Made by a program: the position numbers and the translations under genes. Positions 43,756 to 54,900 of a stretch of 64,000 nucleotides of DNA are shown piece after piece (position 1 is the first letter of the stretch; every line of letters begins with the position of its first letter). The stretch comes from Geofilum rhodophaeum (GTDB taxonomy: Bacteria > Bacteroidota > Bacteroidia > Bacteroidales > Marinilabiliaceae), in the NCBI RefSeq assembly GCF_002210225.1, contig NZ_MWUJ01000001.1:124001-188000 (forward strand), read 5' to 3'. The notes beneath the pieces were generated by a model. It was not told the DNA's origin, ran no database searches, and saw nothing but the letters and a program-made list of their open reading frames with translations.

Positions 43756-46700
43756 TTACAAACCTATCTTAACACCAAACATAACGGTCTGGGTCTGAGG
43801 AATCAACCCCAAATCAACTCCTTGCACCATGGAATACCCACCTGCGCTAAACTCAGGATCAAGGCCTTTGTATTCGGTTAGTGTCAGCAAATTATTCGCC
43901 GATGCAAAAACTTCTATACTTTGTATGCCCAACGGCTTTACAGGCAAGACATAGCCCAGGGTAACATTCTTCAAACGCACAAAACTGCCGTCTTCTATCC
44001 ATCGATCAGAAAACCGATTATTCGCTATTACGTCTCCATAACTGGCTCTTGGCATATCCGTCTCCTGCCCCTCGTACTTCCAACGATTCAAAACTGCAGC
44101 AGTCTGATTACCAAACCCCTCCATCGATTCCAATTGACGACGCTGATAATTATAAATATCTCCACCAACAGAAAACGAAATCAAAGCATCCAAAGTAACA
44201 CCCTTCCAACGCATTCTGGAAGTCAGTCCCCCCACAAAGTCAGGTGTTGGATCCCCAATAACAACCATATCCTGCTCATCAATTACATTATCCGTCTCCG
44301 GGTTACTGTTAACAAATACCACGTCGCCGGCATTAAAACGAGCCAGGGAAGTGTTAGGTAGGCGTGTGTACAAGTCTGCAGCATCTGCAGCAGCCTGGGA
44401 AGCATACACCCCGTTGGTTTCATAGCCATAGAAAACACCAAGCGCTTCTCCTTCACGATTCAGCATATTAGCGCCAAACATTTCTGTAAGGTTACTCCCG
44501 TTCCAAGTCTTCAAGACTTCGGTGGAGTAGGTGGACACATTTAGTCCCAAATCCCATTTAATGGGTTTATTCATTACCTGAATGTCCATCGCAAGGTCTA
44601 TCCCCTTGGTTTGCAGCTCCCCATAATTTACCAGAACTTCATCAAAACCACTCAATTCAGAAGCAGGAACCCGCTCCAACATATCGGTAGTGGTATTCTG
44701 GAAAACATCAAGAGATATGCCCAGGCGCTCATTAAAAAATGCCATATCTAAACCAGCGTTTATCTTGGTATTGGTTTCCCATTTCAAGGAGGGATTGTAC
44801 AAATTACCCATCACAACTCCCTGGAAACTATAAAAGTTTTGTGTGGCATAATAACGTCGGGCCGAAAAATTGCCAATATCATCGTTCCCGGTCATTCCGT
44901 ATCCCACTCTTAACTTAAGCAAGTCAAAAAGCCCCACAGTACTCATAAATGGTTCGGAAGTCAAGAGCCAGCCTGCAGAAATCGAAGGAAAAACACCGAA
45001 TACGCCATCCATCATTTTTAAACCCTCAGCCTCATCGCCAAAACGGCTGCTGCCATCAAGCGATAACGCAGCATGAACAAAATAGCGCTTCAGATAACTG
45101 TAATCAGCACTCAGGTAACCGGTAAGTGAATTCCACTCGCCCAAATAACCACCCTTTTGCCGCAATAAAGCCAATCCATTGCCCAGCGTACGAATCATAT
45201 CGTTGGCCGAAGAAAAGTCTTCACCCCAGTCCTCTTCGTTGTCATTCAAATTCATGCGTAGGCCGGCAAGCACATTCAAACTATGACGATAATCAAAGTT
45301 TCGATTGTACTGCAGTTTAAGGTCATTGTTAAGCGCCATATGACGGACCACCCTAGCCTTCATTTGATTGGTGATGGTGCCCCTGGGAGTCTCCTGCGGC
45401 TGAACGCCATACGACGGGATAAAAACCGACTCTCTGTCTTTATCAAAGGACAAACCTACCAGATTGCTGACCGAAAAATAGTCGCTGAACTTGAAATTAA
45501 AATTAAATGAACCAAAAAAGCGATAGTTCATGTCACGCAAAAGGTGATTATCGAGGATGGCAGAGGGATTACTAACCCCAAGGAAATCATAATCCTCCAA
45601 CACAGAACTGATATAACCTTCCTCGTTACGAATATTGGGATAAAGGAATGGAGCTTTCTGCCTGGCTTGAGCAACAGCATCTTCTGTTCTGCCAGCACCG
45701 GTTCCTCCTAAATTCTTATCGTGATAACTGAATGCTATATTTGAATTCAAATTAAAAAAATCTGAGAATTCAATATCTGAATTAAAACGTAGGTTAAAGC
45801 GAGAATAGTCCGAGGTTTTTACCGTACCCTCATTCTTTAAAAAACCAACAGACAAAGCATAAAGAGCAATATCATCTCCTCCTTTAATGGCTAATCGATA
45901 GGCCGATGTACTGCTCTGATCTAAAGTCTCCTTTTGCCAATCGGTATCATTATTGAAAACGTAATAATCCGGATGACCAGCTACTGAGGAAGAACGCAGC
46001 CGTTGAGACAAGGCCTCATACTCCTCCCCTGCATCGTCCAACATATCCAACAGATAACTTTTGTAATCAGCCCCATCCATCAAAGGGTAGGTTTCTGGCA
46101 TCAGGTTAACACCACCATACATTTTAAAATCAATGGTGGTGGCCTGCTTGCGAGCCCTTTTTGTAGTGATCAGGATTACCCCGTTGGCCGCCTTTGCCCC
46201 ATAAATGGCGGCCGCATCCTTCAACACTGTTACTTGCTCAATATCTTCAGGATCAATTCCCGAAAATGCATTAACCGAGTACCCCTCAATCATCGAATTG
46301 CCATAAGCTTGAATGTCGTAAATCATGCCATCAACAATCACCAAAGGCGCATTACTGGTATTTATGGAAGAATAACCGTGAAGCAGTAAATCAGCACCAG
46401 CACCTGGCACGCCTGATCGGGTCCTTGCCTGGAGTCCGGCTACGCCACTAGCGAACAAAACTTCAGGAGAATCCTTACCAGCCAGATCACCAACCAGTGG
46501 GAAGTCAACCACCCCATTTGCGCGAGCCGAATAGACCCGCTTTTGATTGTAAGCCCCCATTTCAACAGACTGCTGAAAGGAAGCTCGTACGCCCTCCTGC
46601 AAATACACCTCCACTTCATTACGACCTGCCAAAACCACCTCTTGGGGATGATACCCGGCAGCATGCACCACAATCACATCATTGAGCGACCGAACGGCAA

Positions 46701-46923
46701 TACTAAAGGCCCCGTCTATATCAGAAAACTCTGACGAAAAGGAGACACAAGTAACATCGGCAAAAGCAAGGGGTTGACGTGTAGCTGCATCATAAACAAC
46801 ACCTTTTACCTTTATATCGTTTGTTTCATCTGCCTGCTCCTGGGCATGAGCCACGGCAAGCACCGTAGACAACAATGCAAGTGAAACAAAAATTCGTTTT
46901 AAAAATCTCATAGTCATTGCCAT
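43756..46923 (-). CDS. SusC-like TonB-dependent receptor of the second FAS1-SusCD set
   Basis: 1055 aa; the start may be 46923 or 46911 (MRFLKRIFVSL), signal peptide ends AVAHAQ. Carboxypeptidase-regulatory-like domain (VKGVVYDAATRQPLAFADV), plug with VTVLKDAAAIYGAKAANGVI, then barrel and C-terminal MFGVKIGL. The segment before the plug (VEMGAYNQKRVYSARAN) departs from the usual VVVGYG-type sequence found in the other two SusC proteins here, marking a different SusC subgroup. It follows the FAS1 gene by about 7 bases and precedes SusD by 23-35 bases, a tight operon. Confidence 0.95.
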   Translation of the reverse strand: MAMTMRFLKRIFVSLALLSTVLAVAHAQEQADETNDIKVKGVVYDAATRQPLAFADVTCVSFSSEFSDIDGAFSIAVRSLNDVIVVHAAGYHPQEVVLAGRNEVEVYLQEGVRASFQQSVEMGAYNQKRVYSARANGVVDFPLVGDLAGKDSPEVLFASGVAGLQARTRSGVPGAGADLLLHGYSSINTSNAPLVIVDGMIYDIQAYGNSMIEGYSVNAFSGIDPEDIEQVTVLKDAAAIYGAKAANGVILITTKRARKQATTIDFKMYGGVNLMPETYPLMDGADYKSYLLDMLDDAGEEYEALSQRLRSSSVAGHPDYYVFNNDTDWQKETLDQSSTSAYRLAIKGGDDIALYALSVGFLKNEGTVKTSDYSRFNLRFNSDIEFSDFFNLNSNIAFSYHDKNLGGTGAGRTEDAVAQARQKAPFLYPNIRNEEGYISSVLEDYDFLGVSNPSAILDNHLLRDMNYRFFGSFNFNFKFSDYFSVSNLVGLSFDKDRESVFIPSYGVQPQETPRGTITNQMKARVVRHMALNNDLKLQYNRNFDYRHSLNVLAGLRMNLNDNEEDWGEDFSSANDMIRTLGNGLALLRQKGGYLGEWNSLTGYLSADYSYLKRYFVHAALSLDGSSRFGDEAEGLKMMDGVFGVFPSISAGWLLTSEPFMSTVGLFDLLKLRVGYGMTGNDDIGNFSARRYYATQNFYSFQGVVMGNLYNPSLKWETNTKINAGLDMAFFNERLGISLDVFQNTTTDMLERVPASELSGFDEVLVNYGELQTKGIDLAMDIQVMNKPIKWDLGLNVSTYSTEVLKTWNGSNLTEMFGANMLNREGEALGVFYGYETNGVYASQAAADAADLYTRLPNTSLARFNAGDVVFVNSNPETDNVIDEQDMVVIGDPTPDFVGGLTSRMRWKGVTLDALISFSVGGDIYNYQRRQLESMEGFGNQTAAVLNRWKYEGQETDMPRASYGDVIANNRFSDRWIEDGSFVRLKNVTLGYVLPVKPLGIQSIEVFASANNLLTLTEYKGLDPEFSAGGYSMVQGVDLGLIPQTQTVMFGVKIGL

Positions 46924-46930
46924 TTATACA

Positions 46931-48472
46931 TTAGTTGAATTCGGGAACGAGTTGGATGTAATCGAGGGTAACTGCCATACGGGTATAAGATTCACCGTCC
47001 GGTATTAATTGGAAGAAGACCTCTTCAAAAGTCGGGTTATTGAAGGTCCCGACAAAGAACTCATCGGCTTCGGGGTCATCAGAGTATTCTGTCAATTCCA
47101 CAGGATGAAAAGTAGTACTAACACTACCGGTTATGGGCAATCCAAAATCCGTTGGCACCCCCTCCTCGTCCCGCTCTATGGGCTTGACTGTACCCAGGCG
47201 CTGCTGTAGAACAACATCAGTCGGATTACGCATGCTGGTGCGGAAGTTATTCACTGCCCGCCAATAGACGCGGTATTTGGCAGAAGGTAAAGCACCTCCA
47301 CTGAGCACCAATCCTTCGACCAAAGCTTTACTGCCGTGGTTATCCAGCACAAAATCTTTCCCCCCCGAGGCCTTTGGGTTGATGCGCAAGTATCCTTGAG
47401 CCGATCCGGCATCAACATCATAGCCAAAATAGCGCTCTAATTGTTCAGCCTCAATCTTAACCGGAAGTATTTTTGCTTCTAAGGGGATGGGGCAATCCTC
47501 CATCACATACACATACCCGTTACTGGCTCGAAAACTGCTTATCACTTTTGCCGGGTCAATTACTATGGAAACACCGGAAGGACTAACCAGTGTCCCTGAA
47601 AATTCTTCGGGAGCATAGGCCTGGTCAAAACAATAATCCCGCAGTACCTCCATCTGAATATTGACAGAATCTCGTCCATCAGGATCCAGCCTCTTGTCGG
47701 TATGCCTGCGAAAATAGGGACTAAATTTCTCGAATTCTGCCTGCCAGGCAACATCCCCAACAATAATATAAGTAAAAGCCGAGTCCTCTGAGGCCAAATC
47801 GGCGATTTGCATATTAAACAAATTTTTGTCTACAAATACCGAATCATAAATAACTTGTCCATCCTCATTATAACCTGTTGCCTCTGAACTCTCCTCATCA
47901 AAATACCTCCCCGTTAGCGAATGAACAAAATCAACCTGTTTATTGGACGAAGCCTGTTCTGACAGATATTCCCAAACGGTAGGACGAACCTCCAAAGCCT
48001 GTGCCATCGAATAAGCATTACCATTAAGCACTACAGAAGGTGAAGCATCCAACTCCACGCCATCTAAAACAGCGGCATCAACATCCAGCAACAACCGCTT
48101 CCTACTCTTCATCTTCAACATAGGTTCCTTTACGCTCTTTAAGGCCAAGCGCCCCTCTACGATGTGGTGCGCCACAAACAGTGCCTTTTCTTCTGCAGTT
48201 TGCGGTATGCTGGCCATGGCATTCATAGCCTCATTTGTCGGTGGAAACACGGTATACAGCAAGGAGGAAGACAGGCTGTCGGCCCAAGTAGTGGATTTGA
48301 GCAAGGACACAAACTCCGAATACTCTGATTGTTCTTCCAAATAGGCCAACAGACTGATGTTTTGAACATCTTCGTTCAAAGCAGTATGCTCTTCCCACCT
48401 GTCGCTGCAGGCTGATACCAAAGCAGCCATCAATAATGGAAACAGTATCGTAAATAATAGATTCTTTTTCAT
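46931..48472 (-). CDS. FAS1 (fasciclin) domain lipoprotein with C-terminal beta-sandwich
   Basis: 513 aa from MKKNLLFTILFPLL at 48472; lipobox LVSAC followed by SDRWEE. FAS1 features: LLAYLEEQSEYSEFVSLLKS, LYTVFPPTNEAM (H1-type motif), AHHIVEGRL (H2-type His), and a second, weaker FAS1 region. The C-terminal ~150 residues (LPVKIEAEQLERYFGYDVD, YRVYWRAVNNFRTSM, VTLDYIQLVPEFN) look like a carbohydrate-binding-module type jelly-roll. It lies between the other FAS1 gene and a SusC gene, where SusE/F-type glycan-binding lipoproteins normally occur. Surface location is inferred from the lipoprotein and neighbours. Confidence 0.82.
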   Translation of the reverse strand: MKKNLLFTILFPLLMAALVSACSDRWEEHTALNEDVQNISLLAYLEEQSEYSEFVSLLKSTTWADSLSSSLLYTVFPPTNEAMNAMASIPQTAEEKALFVAHHIVEGRLALKSVKEPMLKMKSRKRLLLDVDAAVLDGVELDASPSVVLNGNAYSMAQALEVRPTVWEYLSEQASSNKQVDFVHSLTGRYFDEESSEATGYNEDGQVIYDSVFVDKNLFNMQIADLASEDSAFTYIIVGDVAWQAEFEKFSPYFRRHTDKRLDPDGRDSVNIQMEVLRDYCFDQAYAPEEFSGTLVSPSGVSIVIDPAKVISSFRASNGYVYVMEDCPIPLEAKILPVKIEAEQLERYFGYDVDAGSAQGYLRINPKASGGKDFVLDNHGSKALVEGLVLSGGALPSAKYRVYWRAVNNFRTSMRNPTDVVLQQRLGTVKPIERDEEGVPTDFGLPITGSVSTTFHPVELTEYSDDPEADEFFVGTFNNPTFEEVFFQLIPDGESYTRMAVTLDYIQLVPEFN

Positions 48473-48531
48473 GTGCTTATAATTTTCTCGTTTCATGCAT
48501 CTCATGATTTCCTGTGCAGCTGACTTTGCTA

Positions 48532-50343
48532 TTACTGCGCATTGCCTGACAGGTACTCCTGATAAGCAGCATTAATTTCTTCCTTGGTCACCAATTCTCC
48601 GGTTTCTGTATTTACACGAGGCCAGAGTTGATTCTCCTCAACCGGAATAAAATGGATCATATCAAACCAGGCCCCATTGGTTCCGGTAATGCCTACAAAC
48701 TTAACCCGATGCGAACCGGTTGTCTCTACATTTATCACGCCTGCCAACTGTCCGGTCATACGACTGGCACCAGAATTATGCATGTAGTTCAATTCTGTTA
48801 CATTTAAAGTATCCGCATCAGCTTCTCCTGCATTTATAATGGAAGTAATTCCGATGTCGTCAGGATTCCATCCATATAGCTTGAATCCCTCCATCTCAAA
48901 TTCTTCTTCGGGGGTTGTGTTGTTAAGCGTAATCCGATTATTGATGATATTGGTTAACACCTCATCGTTGAAATAGGCATAGTATATGGCCTTACGGTTA
49001 TTATCACCATAGACATTACGCGTACACACCCACATCTTATATTCACCAGCGACAAGGATGGGCGTGTCAAACTCAATCCACTGTATCACTTCGGGTCGGA
49101 GGTTTACGTCCAGCCTGTCGTCATATACGTGCCAACCTTCAGCACCACTTAATCCTGCACCATAGCTGATCGTATTATTGTCTCCATACCAACGCACCTT
49201 CTCCAACTGGCCATTATCCAAGGTAACCCAACCCGGCCGGCGGAAGACGCCCGGCATTTTCATGATTTCGATTTGCTCTGCAACATCCCAATATACAGCA
49301 AAGGGAAAACGCTCTTTAATCCGGAAATCGGCTTTCATATCGTGCACCACACCATTCAATACCGTGCGATCAGAAACAGAACGCGCTATTTCAAAACCAG
49401 GCTCATGTATGCCGGCAAAAACATCGTCGTTGACCAACACTTTTTCCCCATCCATTCTAATAGTCAACACTTCATTATGTGTACGGGTTAAACCTACCCG
49501 GTCCGCAATCAAATCAGTAATATAACGAATGCTGTTGTCCAGTATGTGATAGGCCACATAGCGGTTCAGGTTGTTAAGTGTATCGGTGAAGTTTTCCGTT
49601 TCAGGAGCAACATCAGCAAGCAACTCTTCAAAAGTGCTAAAACCTTCTTCTGCATAAACCTCGTCAGGAACAGCAAATATGGTGTGCGGTCCCTCCACGA
49701 CGTCAAGGGTATCGTACCATCCCGTCTGCTTTAAGGCTTCAACAAAAATGTCATAGCCACCGTCTGCTTCAAGTGCCTTAGCCGCACTTTCCAATTCCGG
49801 ACGAACCACAGCACCAATACGATGTACTATTCCATTCGCCAGGCGAATATCCGGCTCCACCAGATTGGCGTATTTATTAAATTTGGTAACAACTTCTCCA
49901 TCTTCAAAATAAGTTCCACTGGTGATGAAATGACCATACATATTTTCGGTCTTTAAACGGCCATCCACAAATTCCGTTGTGCTTATTGTATCCTTAACCA
50001 CATGATAACGGACCAGTGTTTTCAGATCTTCTTCAGACAGGTCATTGAGACTACTCAATCCCTGGTCCGATAAGTAAGCGCTAATCGCATCGTTATCGGG
50101 GGCCAATAGCGTATAACCGCCATATGCCTTTAAAAAGGACATGCTTTCGGCTTTGTACAACAACTCTACCAACATAGAGTAATCGTCGGAATTGTTCTCA
50201 AGATATTCACCAATCAACTCCTGAAAATTGGTTCGTTCCTGCAAATCGGGATCGTCACATGACTGAAAAACAGGCCAAATAGCGATTACAACCAGCATTA
50301 GCAAACTGGCCCATTGCGTTCTTCTATGATTGTTCGTTTTCAT
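48532..50343 (-). CDS. Two-FAS1-domain lipoprotein with C-terminal beta-sandwich
   Basis: 603 aa; signal peptide and lipobox VFQSC followed by DDPD. FAS1 domain 1 about 35-185 (YTLLAPDNDAISAYLSD, VRYHVVKDTI, ANGIVHRIGAVV). FAS1 domain 2 about 195-355 (HTIFAVPDEVYAEEG, VAYHILDNSI, LNGVVHDMKADF). The remaining ~250 residues are beta-rich (VIQWIEFDTPILVAGEYKMW, HRVKFVGITGTNGAWFDMIHF) and resemble the C-terminal domain of the adjacent FAS1 protein in layout. Transcribed after SusD with a 51-base gap and before the second FAS1 gene (59 bases). A surface binding protein is likely; the ligand is unknown. Confidence 0.85.
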   Translation of the reverse strand: MKTNNHRRTQWASLLMLVVIAIWPVFQSCDDPDLQERTNFQELIGEYLENNSDDYSMLVELLYKAESMSFLKAYGGYTLLAPDNDAISAYLSDQGLSSLNDLSEEDLKTLVRYHVVKDTISTTEFVDGRLKTENMYGHFITSGTYFEDGEVVTKFNKYANLVEPDIRLANGIVHRIGAVVRPELESAAKALEADGGYDIFVEALKQTGWYDTLDVVEGPHTIFAVPDEVYAEEGFSTFEELLADVAPETENFTDTLNNLNRYVAYHILDNSIRYITDLIADRVGLTRTHNEVLTIRMDGEKVLVNDDVFAGIHEPGFEIARSVSDRTVLNGVVHDMKADFRIKERFPFAVYWDVAEQIEIMKMPGVFRRPGWVTLDNGQLEKVRWYGDNNTISYGAGLSGAEGWHVYDDRLDVNLRPEVIQWIEFDTPILVAGEYKMWVCTRNVYGDNNRKAIYYAYFNDEVLTNIINNRITLNNTTPEEEFEMEGFKLYGWNPDDIGITSIINAGEADADTLNVTELNYMHNSGASRMTGQLAGVINVETTGSHRVKFVGITGTNGAWFDMIHFIPVEENQLWPRVNTETGELVTKEEINAAYQEYLSGNAQ

Positions 50344-50394
50344 TTTCTTTCTTTTTTTTGATTGCTAGCTCAACCATTCATTCCTTGCATTTTC

Positions 50395-51909
50395 CTAACG
50401 ACCATCCTCTTCGTTTACATAAAACGAATTCTGCTCAAGCAAGGGGTAACTGGCTTCAATTTCATCACGATGCAAGGGCAGGTAATGAAACCTGGGATCT
50501 TCGAACTTACTAAGGGCCGACTCCACTTTTTGCGGAGGTGTTGTTCGCAATACCATATCACTAATCAGATCCTTGCGCTGATAATTATTGCGCTTGGCAT
50601 TCCGCAACACATCAAACCAACGCTTACCTTCAAAAGCAAATTCGCGTGCCCGCTCATCCACAATATAGGTGGTTAAGCTGTATTGATCGGTGGCGGTAAC
50701 TTTGGTATCATCAGGTGCATTGGCCCGTGTTCTAACCTGCTCTATCAAAGCAAGTGCATCCAATCCATCGGTGGGGCCATCTGAATTGGCCAAGGCTTCG
50801 GCCTTCATCAACAACACGTCGGCATAGCGATAAACAATCCAATTAGAAAAAGCCTCATTACTGTTTTTTTCGACGAAACGATCGGCACCTACATACTTCC
50901 AAAGACTATAGCCGCCGGAAGCTTTATAGGAGGCGCCATCACTACGGATATCGGCATCCTCGGGGAGCGCCATAATATTTACCGGAAATAAATACTCCAT
51001 AGTCTCCACATTAGCGCGATACCTTGCTTCTGCAGAAGTGCTCATCCAAGTGTAGTATGGATTCAACTTTTCCTGCGAAAACTGCAGTTCAAAAATACTC
51101 TCCTGACTGTTTCCATCCACATACACAATTCTGAACCAGTCTTCGTTCCCTGGAACCAAACTGAATTGCCCGGAACCAATAACAGCGTTACAGGCAGACA
51201 CTACATCTGCATACTTGTCCTGCCACAAAAAAACATCGGCTTGAATGGTTTTAAGCGCATACCAGGTGAGTCTTCCTTTGTTTTCATCCCGATTGCCGTA
51301 ATCCTTTGCGATCAAACGTTCAGCTGCCTGCAAATCGGCCTCGATTTGCAAGAAGAGATCTTCGCGACTGGCTTTACTGTGACGCTCTACCCGTGAATCC
51401 GAAACGGTAGCCTCTAAAACAAGGGGCACCTCATCAAAAGTCCGGACCAGATAAAAGTACAACAAAGCCCGGAGTGTAAGCATCTCACCCCTATACCTAT
51501 CCATCTCAGCCTCAGTAAAAGCACCATCAACTTCTAATACCGCTGGGCCTTTTTCAAGAACAGTATTGCATAAATTAATGGTAAAATAAGCGCCATTATA
51601 ACGAGCCATCCCATTATCCGGAGTGATTTCACTTTGATTAATTTGATAATAGTCCGAATAAATGCTTCTGAAAGGAGCTACCATATCGGCACGCAGCTCC
51701 CCCCAATTGAAAACGGCTTCTGCCATAGGATGAGACGATCCCCCAAGCAGGGAGGCATAACAACCCATTACGGCAGCATGCACGTCCTGTTCAGATTGCC
51801 AATACTCATCAACGGTAATCCCGTTTTCCGGCTCCAGGTAAAGCCAGTCGGAACAGGCTCCCAAGGCCACAAAAACTATTGTCAGTGCGTATAACTTAAA
51901 ACGGTTCAT
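50395..51909 (-). CDS. SusD/RagB-like nutrient-binding lipoprotein
   Basis: 504 aa from the ATG at 51909 (MNRFKLYALT; a TTG two codons earlier is unlikely). Lipobox VALGAC followed by SDWLYLEPE. SusD hallmarks: ENGITVDEYWQSEQDVHAAV, TLRALLYFYLVRTFDEVPLV, and C-terminal REFAFEGKRWFDVLRNAKRN with FHYLPLHRDEIEASYPLLEQN. It pairs with the SusC gene 37 bases upstream (51947-55216). Confidence 0.95.
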   Translation of the reverse strand: MNRFKLYALTIVFVALGACSDWLYLEPENGITVDEYWQSEQDVHAAVMGCYASLLGGSSHPMAEAVFNWGELRADMVAPFRSIYSDYYQINQSEITPDNGMARYNGAYFTINLCNTVLEKGPAVLEVDGAFTEAEMDRYRGEMLTLRALLYFYLVRTFDEVPLVLEATVSDSRVERHSKASREDLFLQIEADLQAAERLIAKDYGNRDENKGRLTWYALKTIQADVFLWQDKYADVVSACNAVIGSGQFSLVPGNEDWFRIVYVDGNSQESIFELQFSQEKLNPYYTWMSTSAEARYRANVETMEYLFPVNIMALPEDADIRSDGASYKASGGYSLWKYVGADRFVEKNSNEAFSNWIVYRYADVLLMKAEALANSDGPTDGLDALALIEQVRTRANAPDDTKVTATDQYSLTTYIVDERAREFAFEGKRWFDVLRNAKRNNYQRKDLISDMVLRTTPPQKVESALSKFEDPRFHYLPLHRDEIEASYPLLEQNSFYVNEEDGR

Positions 51910-51946
51910 ATACAACTCAATTTAATTTATTAGTAAATCCCCTTCC

Positions 51947-54900
51947 TTAAAAGGTTACCGCCAGGTTGAGGGTGAATTGTTTTGCAACCGGAGTGCTCGA
52001 ATCGTCATAGCCAACCGTGTAGATGGTGCCGTCGTTCGACCTAATATTAATCTCAGGATCCTGTCCGGTATAATTGGTTTGCGTAAGCAGATTATTCATG
52101 GTTGCAGAAACACGCATATTGGAAATACCCATCCGTTGCGAAAAATCCTTAGGCACATTGTAGGTGAATGTGATGTACTTGAGGCGTAAAAACGAACCAT
52201 CTTCAACAAAGCGATCCGAACCCAGCCAGTTGTACCCTCCACCCAAAATAGCGCGTGGAATATCGGTTTCATCTCCCGGTGTACGCCAACGCTTTAATGT
52301 TGATGCCAACTGGTTATCAAAATCGTACATTTTTTCTCCATTCATTCGGGTACGGTTAATGATCTGGTTGCCGTAGCGGAAATAAAAGAAGTAATTCAGG
52401 GAGAAATTCTTATACTTAATTAGGGAACCGAAACCTCCGGTGAAGTCGGGATTGGCATCGCCCAAATAAACAATATCCTGGGCATTGATGTTGCCATCGT
52501 TGTTGACGTCTTCATATATTGCATCCCCCAACTGGAAAGGATAGCGGACATTATCGTAATCGTACATCATACTCACCTGACCGCCATTAGGATCTGTAAT
52601 AACCTCACCATTAACATCCCGGGCAATCAATTGGTCTTCCTGAGTGTAAACGCCTTTATACTTATACCCATAGAAAGACCCGATCGGGTTATCAATTTGA
52701 ATAATGTTTTTATATAAACCATTACCCAAGGTCAAATTTCTCTCCAACGGATAGCCGTCTGCCACCTCTCGAAGGATATTGTAATTCTTAGCAATATTAA
52801 AATCAAGAGTCATGGAGAAATCTTTTTGCTTAACAGGCAGCGTCCGAATGGAGAAATCCCATCCTACATTATCCATCACACCAATGTTCATGATTTTAAT
52901 TTCTGAAATACCGGTAGAAGATGGGATACCCACATCGTAACCAAACATATCTTCCGTCCTGTTCTGATAGTAGTCGGCTTCGATCATCAAACGACCGTCC
53001 CAGGCATCGAAAGAAATACCATAGTTGGTGCTGATGTAGGATTCCCACTTAAGATCCTCGAGACGCATATCGGTAGAATATACCGCATTGTACCCCAAAT
53101 AAGACCAATCAAACGTGGAGTAATTATTGAAGAACATACCTTCTTTTCTTGGCTTATTACCATTCTCCCCGTAACTAAAACGCAATCGAAGGTCGGTGAG
53201 CCAATCGGCATACTGCAGAAAATTTTCTCCGGAAATACGCCAGGCACCTGAAAGTCCCTTAAAGAAACCGAAGCGGTTGTTCGCATCGAACTTAGAGTTT
53301 CCTTCATAACGCAGACTTCCTGAAACAATGTACTTATCCATAAACTTGTAATGGACTACCCCGGTTAATCCCAAATCGCGTCCACGCCATGGCCCTGAAC
53401 CAAAACCCAAACCACTCTCCCGGTATTTATTATCGCTCGATGGATCCTGCAATAAAGACGATGCGGAGTTGGCAGTGGTCAAATCATAAAAGTTGCCTAT
53501 ATACTCATTCGTCATAAAGTTTACTGCAGCCGTGAGATCGTGCACATCAAAGAAGTTCTTTGAGTAATTAACCTGGTTGTTGGTATAGATGTAGTAAGAG
53601 TCGTCGTCCTTATCGTAACTCCTGTTCACCCAACTGTCGGTCCAGGCCTTCCCGGTAGCCGTTTGAGGTAAAAAGCGCTTAACTTTATTGGTATTTACAT
53701 CAAACGACAAATTTAGGGTATAGCGCAAGCCGGGTGCAATATCGTAAAACAAGGAGAACTTATTGGTAATACGGTCGTTAAGTGTGCGAGAGAAACCTTC
53801 ATTAGCCAGGGCTACCGGATTGTAAGTATTGGGCGCAGTCCCCTGGGAGTTGCTCTCGGGTGAAAAATAATTGGGTGTAAGATTGCCTTCGTTGTCGTAT
53901 TCATAAATGGACATAATGGGCATTTTCTTATAACCAACACTTCTGACCGAACGGTCATTTTTTATGGTTTCGTCATTATAATTCCCATAAGTATCGCTGT
54001 GCGTAAAGGCAAAATCGGCACGCATCCGCAACTTATCGGAGATATTGTAATCAAGATTCAGTCGTGTGGAGAGTCGGTCGAGGCTGGTCCCTACTGTGGT
54101 TCCTTCCTGCCCCTGATAGTTCACCGAGAAACGATAAAATGCCTTTGTGCCTCCACCGGTAATCGAAAAATCATGATTTTGAATAAAACCGTTACGGGTC
54201 AACTTATCCATCCAATCGGTATTGGCCCCATAATTATAATAATAGTAGGGGTCGTCCGGGCTCTGAAGAAACTCCCGATAAGTTTCAAAGGGCATAGGAA
54301 CACTGTTGCTGTTGAAATAAGCCTCTTGCATCAGCGTGTTATACTGATCACCATTGAGCAAAGGAATGGTAGATGGATTTTGGGTGAAAGTTCCTCGAAA
54401 AGTATACTGAACTACCGGCTTGCGCCCTTTTGTCCCCCGTTTTGTGGTTATCAGCAGAACGCCGTTGGCTGCGCGTGTTCCCCACATGGCTGTTGCCGCT
54501 GCATCCTTCAATACAGAAATTTCAGAAATATCGTCTACCGGGATATTTAACATTTGGGAATAACCTTCCTCATTAGCCGTGGCAAAATTAAAATCAGAGG
54601 AAACATTCACTTCATAAGGGATGTTGTCCACAACAATTAAGGGACTCGCGTCCACCGACAAGGTGTTTACGCCACGAATACGAATGCTCATTCCTGCACC
54701 AGGGTCACCGCTGTTGGCTGTAATATCAACCCCTGAAAGGCGCCCCTGTATGGCCTCATCAATAGAAGAAGCCTGAACACCTTCAAACTCCTCTGTTGAA
54801 ATTTTAGAAACAGGAATGGCCAAATCGCGGTCGGCCACATTCAAAGCCCCGGTATTTGTACGCCGATAGCCCACAATCTCTGCTCCTTCCAGTTCGGTAA

